Positions 6,677-8,447 of a stretch of 8,447 nucleotides of DNA are shown here, in pieces; positions within the stretch are counted from its first letter, which is position 1; every line of letters starts with the position of its first letter. The DNA is from Candidatus Gastranaerophilales bacterium (lineage in GTDB: Bacteria; Cyanobacteriota; Vampirovibrionia; Gastranaerophilales; Gastranaerophilaceae), in contig JAJQHF010000242.1 of assembly GCA_021199975.1 (NCBI GenBank), positions 1 to 8,447 of the forward strand, read 5' to 3'. The position numbers were made by a program, and so were the translations under genes. The notes under the pieces were generated by a model. It ran no database searches. It was not told where the DNA came from and saw only the letters and a list, made by a program, of their open reading frames with translations.

Positions 6677-6687
6677 CAATGCAAATT
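6653..6687. promoter_or_regulatory. Nested inverted repeats, probable MarR operator
   Basis: Perfect 10-bp arms AATTTGCATT (6653-6662) and AATGCAAATT (6678-6687) are separated by 15 nt. A second, perfect 14-bp palindrome TATTATTAATAATA lies between them at 6662-6675, slightly off-centre. The site is 17 bp before the marR start codon, in the divergent spacer shared with the glucanotransferase gene. MarR dimers bind palindromes in such positions, often their own promoters. Assignment to this MarR is inference. Confidence 0.5.
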
Positions 6688-6703
6688 AAAAGCAAAGATT
6701 GAA

Positions 6704-7138
6704 ATGTATACAAAATCTCCTAAAAATTTATTTGGACATACACTTGTGGAAACGGGCAGGCAGATAAAAATGTACAACCTTAAAATGTTTGCTGATAATA
6801 ATTTTGAAATAACTCCCGAACAATTTCTTATATTGAGTATTTTAGATGATAATTCAAATCTTCATCAAATGCAGCTATGCGAACTTTTATTTAAAGACCG
6901 CTCTAACATGGCAAGACTTATCGGAGTATTGGAAAAAAAAGGACTTGTTATTAAACAGCAAAGTGTGGATAAAAGGCTGGTAAATAAAATTCAAATAACA
7001 GAAAAAGGCAAAAAACTAAAAAATTTGATAGTTCCTTTGATAAAAGAATCAAGAAACAAAATTCTTAATGAAATTACTGACGATGAATTGACATTTTGTA
7101 TCGAAATTCTGAAAAAAATTCAGAATAATTTGATATAA
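6704..7138 (+). CDS. MarR-family transcriptional regulator
   Basis: This 144-aa protein has the standard MarR layout. An N-terminal dimerisation helix (about 5-30) is followed by ITPEQFLILSILDDN (36-50), the start of the winged helix-turn-helix. The recognition-helix region DRSNMARLIGVLEKKGLV spans 65-82, and a wing carries the family's D-x-R pattern (VDKRLVNKIQIT, 88-99). C-terminal helices (104-143) close the dimer. MarR proteins are dimeric repressors released by small ligands, often phenolic compounds; no ligand can be read from this sequence. No strong ribosome site precedes the ATG, but this start gives a normal-length protein. The gene diverges from the glucanotransferase gene, and nested palindromes lie just upstream, which fits autoregulation and possibly control of the neighbour. 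Confidence 0.92.
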   Translation: MYTKSPKNLFGHTLVETGRQIKMYNLKMFADNNFEITPEQFLILSILDDNSNLHQMQLCELLFKDRSNMARLIGVLEKKGLVIKQQSVDKRLVNKIQITEKGKKLKNLIVPLIKESRNKILNEITDDELTFCIEILKKIQNNLI

Positions 7139-7177
7139 TTGATTAAGAGATTGTTCGTAAGAAATTTATTTTTAATA

Positions 7178-7202
7178 TATAATATGTAAAAAAAAAGGGG
7201 GG
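7178..7202 (+). promoter_or_regulatory. TATAAT -10 box and A9-G6 tract ahead of the SGNH gene
   Basis: A perfect -10 hexamer TATAAT sits at 7178-7183, but no convincing -35 is found 16-18 nt upstream. Nine A (7188-7196) and six G (7197-7202) follow; the G run acts as the ribosome binding site, 5 nt before the ATG. Two abutting homopolymers at the ribosome site are unusual in this AT-rich window and could slip during replication. Confidence 0.4.
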
Positions 7203-7207
7203 AAAAT

Positions 7208-8404
7208 ATGAAAAATAAAAAAATATTTAAAATAATTACAGTTAATATAATCATACTTTTGATATTATTTTTTCTGATTGATATTACTGTATATTACAGA
7301 AGATTGTATATGTCATATTATTATGAACCGCCTTTTATAGCTTCTTCGTATTTTTCAAGAATATTTGATAAGTTAGGTTATGATGCCGCATATGATTATA
7401 TTTTTAACGATGCTAAATACAGAAAAGTTGAAAATAAAAATTCAGATAAAGAGTCTATAGTATTATTAGGTTGTTCTTTTACAGAAGGTGCAGGGCTGGA
7501 AAAAGATGAAACATTTTCATATAAATTGGGGCAATATACGAAAAGACCTATATATAACAGAGCAAAAGGCGGCTGGGGAGTTCAGCATGCTTTATTTCAA
7601 CTTCAATCTGAAAAGTTTTACGATATAATTTCAAAATCTAAGCCCCCAAAGTATGTTATTTATACTTATATAGGTGATCATGTAAAGAGAATTCATATCG
7701 CCAATGAACCTGTTATTTTGGGCGGATATCCGATTTTTGTTTATAAAAAAGTAAAAGATAACCTTGTTTTTGATAACTTTTCAAATTTGTTCTTTCATTT
7801 TCCAAGTTTATCTGCAATAAAACAGGGTATTTTTTCTAACTTTTCTACCACAAAAAGCAGAGCCAAATTTTTAAAACTTCATTTTCTTCAATCTGCTAAA
7901 GCTCTAAAACAACATTATAGAGATTCTAAATTTGTTATTTTAATTTTTGATGGCAATAATGAAATCTTTCAAATTAGAAACGATTTGAAAAAAGAAGGAA
8001 TTATTATTGTTACAGTTGAAGATTTAATTGGAAATAAAGACTATGGCAGACAGCTTGATGGTCATCCAAATGCTGATACATGGGATTTGGTAACTCCTAA
8101 ATTAGTTGAATATTTAGATAACTATAATGAAGAAGATGTTGAAGATGATGATGAAGATGAAAACATCCAATATGATTATAAAGTTGAAACTTCAGCTTCG
8201 AATTTTTCTATCTGCAATTTTGACAGACAGTTAATAGCAAAAAAAGAAATAAGCTCCTTTAGAGCTAGCATTGCGTATATTTCATTCTGTATCGGGCATT
8301 TTTTAGATAGTTTAAAATTAAAATTTATTGCAAATATTTTCAAGAAAACAGCTGCAAAATTAAACCCTAAAAACCGAATATATGAAGAATACATAATATT
8401 TTAA
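7208..8404 (+). CDS. Membrane-anchored SGNH/GDSL-type hydrolase or acyltransferase-like protein
   Basis: This 398-aa protein has a short basic N-terminus and one hydrophobic segment (about residues 6-26), so the catalytic domain is probably anchored and outside the cytoplasmic membrane. SGNH landmarks follow: IVLLGCSFTEGAGL (84-97) with nucleophile candidate Ser90, the glycine-bearing AKGGWG (119-124), YIGDHVKR (154-161) in the block III position, and LDGHPNADTW (283-292) with Asp284 and His286 as catalytic partners. Such domains deacylate or transfer acyl groups on envelope polysaccharides or lipids; the substrate here is unknown. Residues 308-319 are a nearly pure acidic stretch, followed by about 80 residues (320-398) rich in Lys, Phe and Ile that I cannot match to the family. 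The ribosome site is a G6 run. The gene lies 69 bp after marR, with its own candidate -10 box. Confidence 0.8.
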   Translation: MKNKKIFKIITVNIIILLILFFLIDITVYYRRLYMSYYYEPPFIASSYFSRIFDKLGYDAAYDYIFNDAKYRKVENKNSDKESIVLLGCSFTEGAGLEKDETFSYKLGQYTKRPIYNRAKGGWGVQHALFQLQSEKFYDIISKSKPPKYVIYTYIGDHVKRIHIANEPVILGGYPIFVYKKVKDNLVFDNFSNLFFHFPSLSAIKQGIFSNFSTTKSRAKFLKLHFLQSAKALKQHYRDSKFVILIFDGNNEIFQIRNDLKKEGIIIVTVEDLIGNKDYGRQLDGHPNADTWDLVTPKLVEYLDNYNEEDVEDDDEDENIQYDYKVETSASNFSICNFDRQLIAKKEISSFRASIAYISFCIGHFLDSLKLKFIANIFKKTAAKLNPKNRIYEEYIIF

Positions 8405-8411
8405 TTATAAA

Positions 8412-8443
8412 AAAATAGAGTGACTTTTCAGTCACTCTATTTT
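8412..8443. terminator. Hairpin terminator after the SGNH gene
   Basis: A 14-bp perfect stem (8412-8425 with 8430-8443) has a TTTC loop. Read on the plus strand it ends in TTTT, 8 nt after the SGNH stop codon. Read on the minus strand it is followed by seven T (complement of the A run at 8409-8415), so it can also end a convergent gene lying to the right of the window. Confidence 0.85.
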
Positions 8444-8447
8444 AAAT

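Noticed and set aside
7106..7126. 8-bp hairpin ATTCTGAA/TTCAGAAT at the 3' end of marR as a terminator
   Set aside because: It is AT-rich, lies within the coding sequence, and has no T-run after it.
8176..8394. Minus-strand open frame over the SGNH C-terminal tail
   Set aside because: It was considered because the tail is unusual, but it has no ribosome site and the plus frame continues unbroken from the SGNH domain to a stop placed just before a terminator.
1..8447. Mobile elements, CRISPR arrays, tRNA or rRNA genes
   Set aside because: I saw no transposase or integrase features, no regularly spaced repeats, and no stretch resembling structured stable RNA. All gaps between genes are under 175 bp.

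Overview
This is an AT-rich bacterial window with tightly packed genes, all complete, and no mobile element, CRISPR array or RNA gene that I can recognise. The best guess at the source is an anaerobic, probably gut-type, member of the Vampirovibrionia/Melainabacteria (Gastranaerophilales-like). The reasons are the low GC, an [FeFe]-hydrogenase maturase (obligately anaerobic chemistry), and a cytoplasmic enzyme starting with the short tag MKISAINN..FGR, a style of N-terminus I associate with that lineage from memory. A clostridial or other low-GC anaerobe is not excluded.

Layout. (1) 6-39 is a terminator-like hairpin, followed at 72-761 by an unrecognised protein with three acidic NLSDEE-type repeats and an extremely tyrosine-rich, cysteine-containing C-terminal half. 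(2) 827-2245 is hydG, the radical-SAM tyrosine lyase that makes CO and cyanide for the H-cluster of [FeFe] hydrogenase. (3) 2310-4636 is a compact three-gene cluster: a UPF0237 ACT-domain protein, a UPF0210/DUF711 (PFL-like fold) protein, and a TPR protein with a TTG start. It ends in a strong stem-loop shared with the convergent gene. (4) 4676-6532 (minus strand) encodes a divergent GH77 4-alpha-glucanotransferase (MalQ-like) with the catalytic triad retained but several signature loops rewritten. (5) Divergent from it, 6704-7138 encodes a MarR-family repressor preceded by a nested pair of palindromes. (6) 7208-8404 encodes a membrane-anchored SGNH/GDSL-type hydrolase or acyltransferase with an unusual acidic linker and C-terminal tail, closed by a hairpin terminator.

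How the genes work together. Only the ACT-UPF0210-TPR set looks like one transcription unit by spacing (10 bp between stop and start at both junctions). HydG should act with HydE, HydF and a hydrogenase encoded elsewhere. The GH77 enzyme points to glycogen or maltodextrin metabolism. MarR may control itself, the divergent GH77 gene or the downstream SGNH gene. The sequence shows no single pathway joining all of these. The least explained items are the Tyr/Cys-rich repeat protein at the left end, the rewritten GH77 enzyme and the SGNH C-terminal tail.
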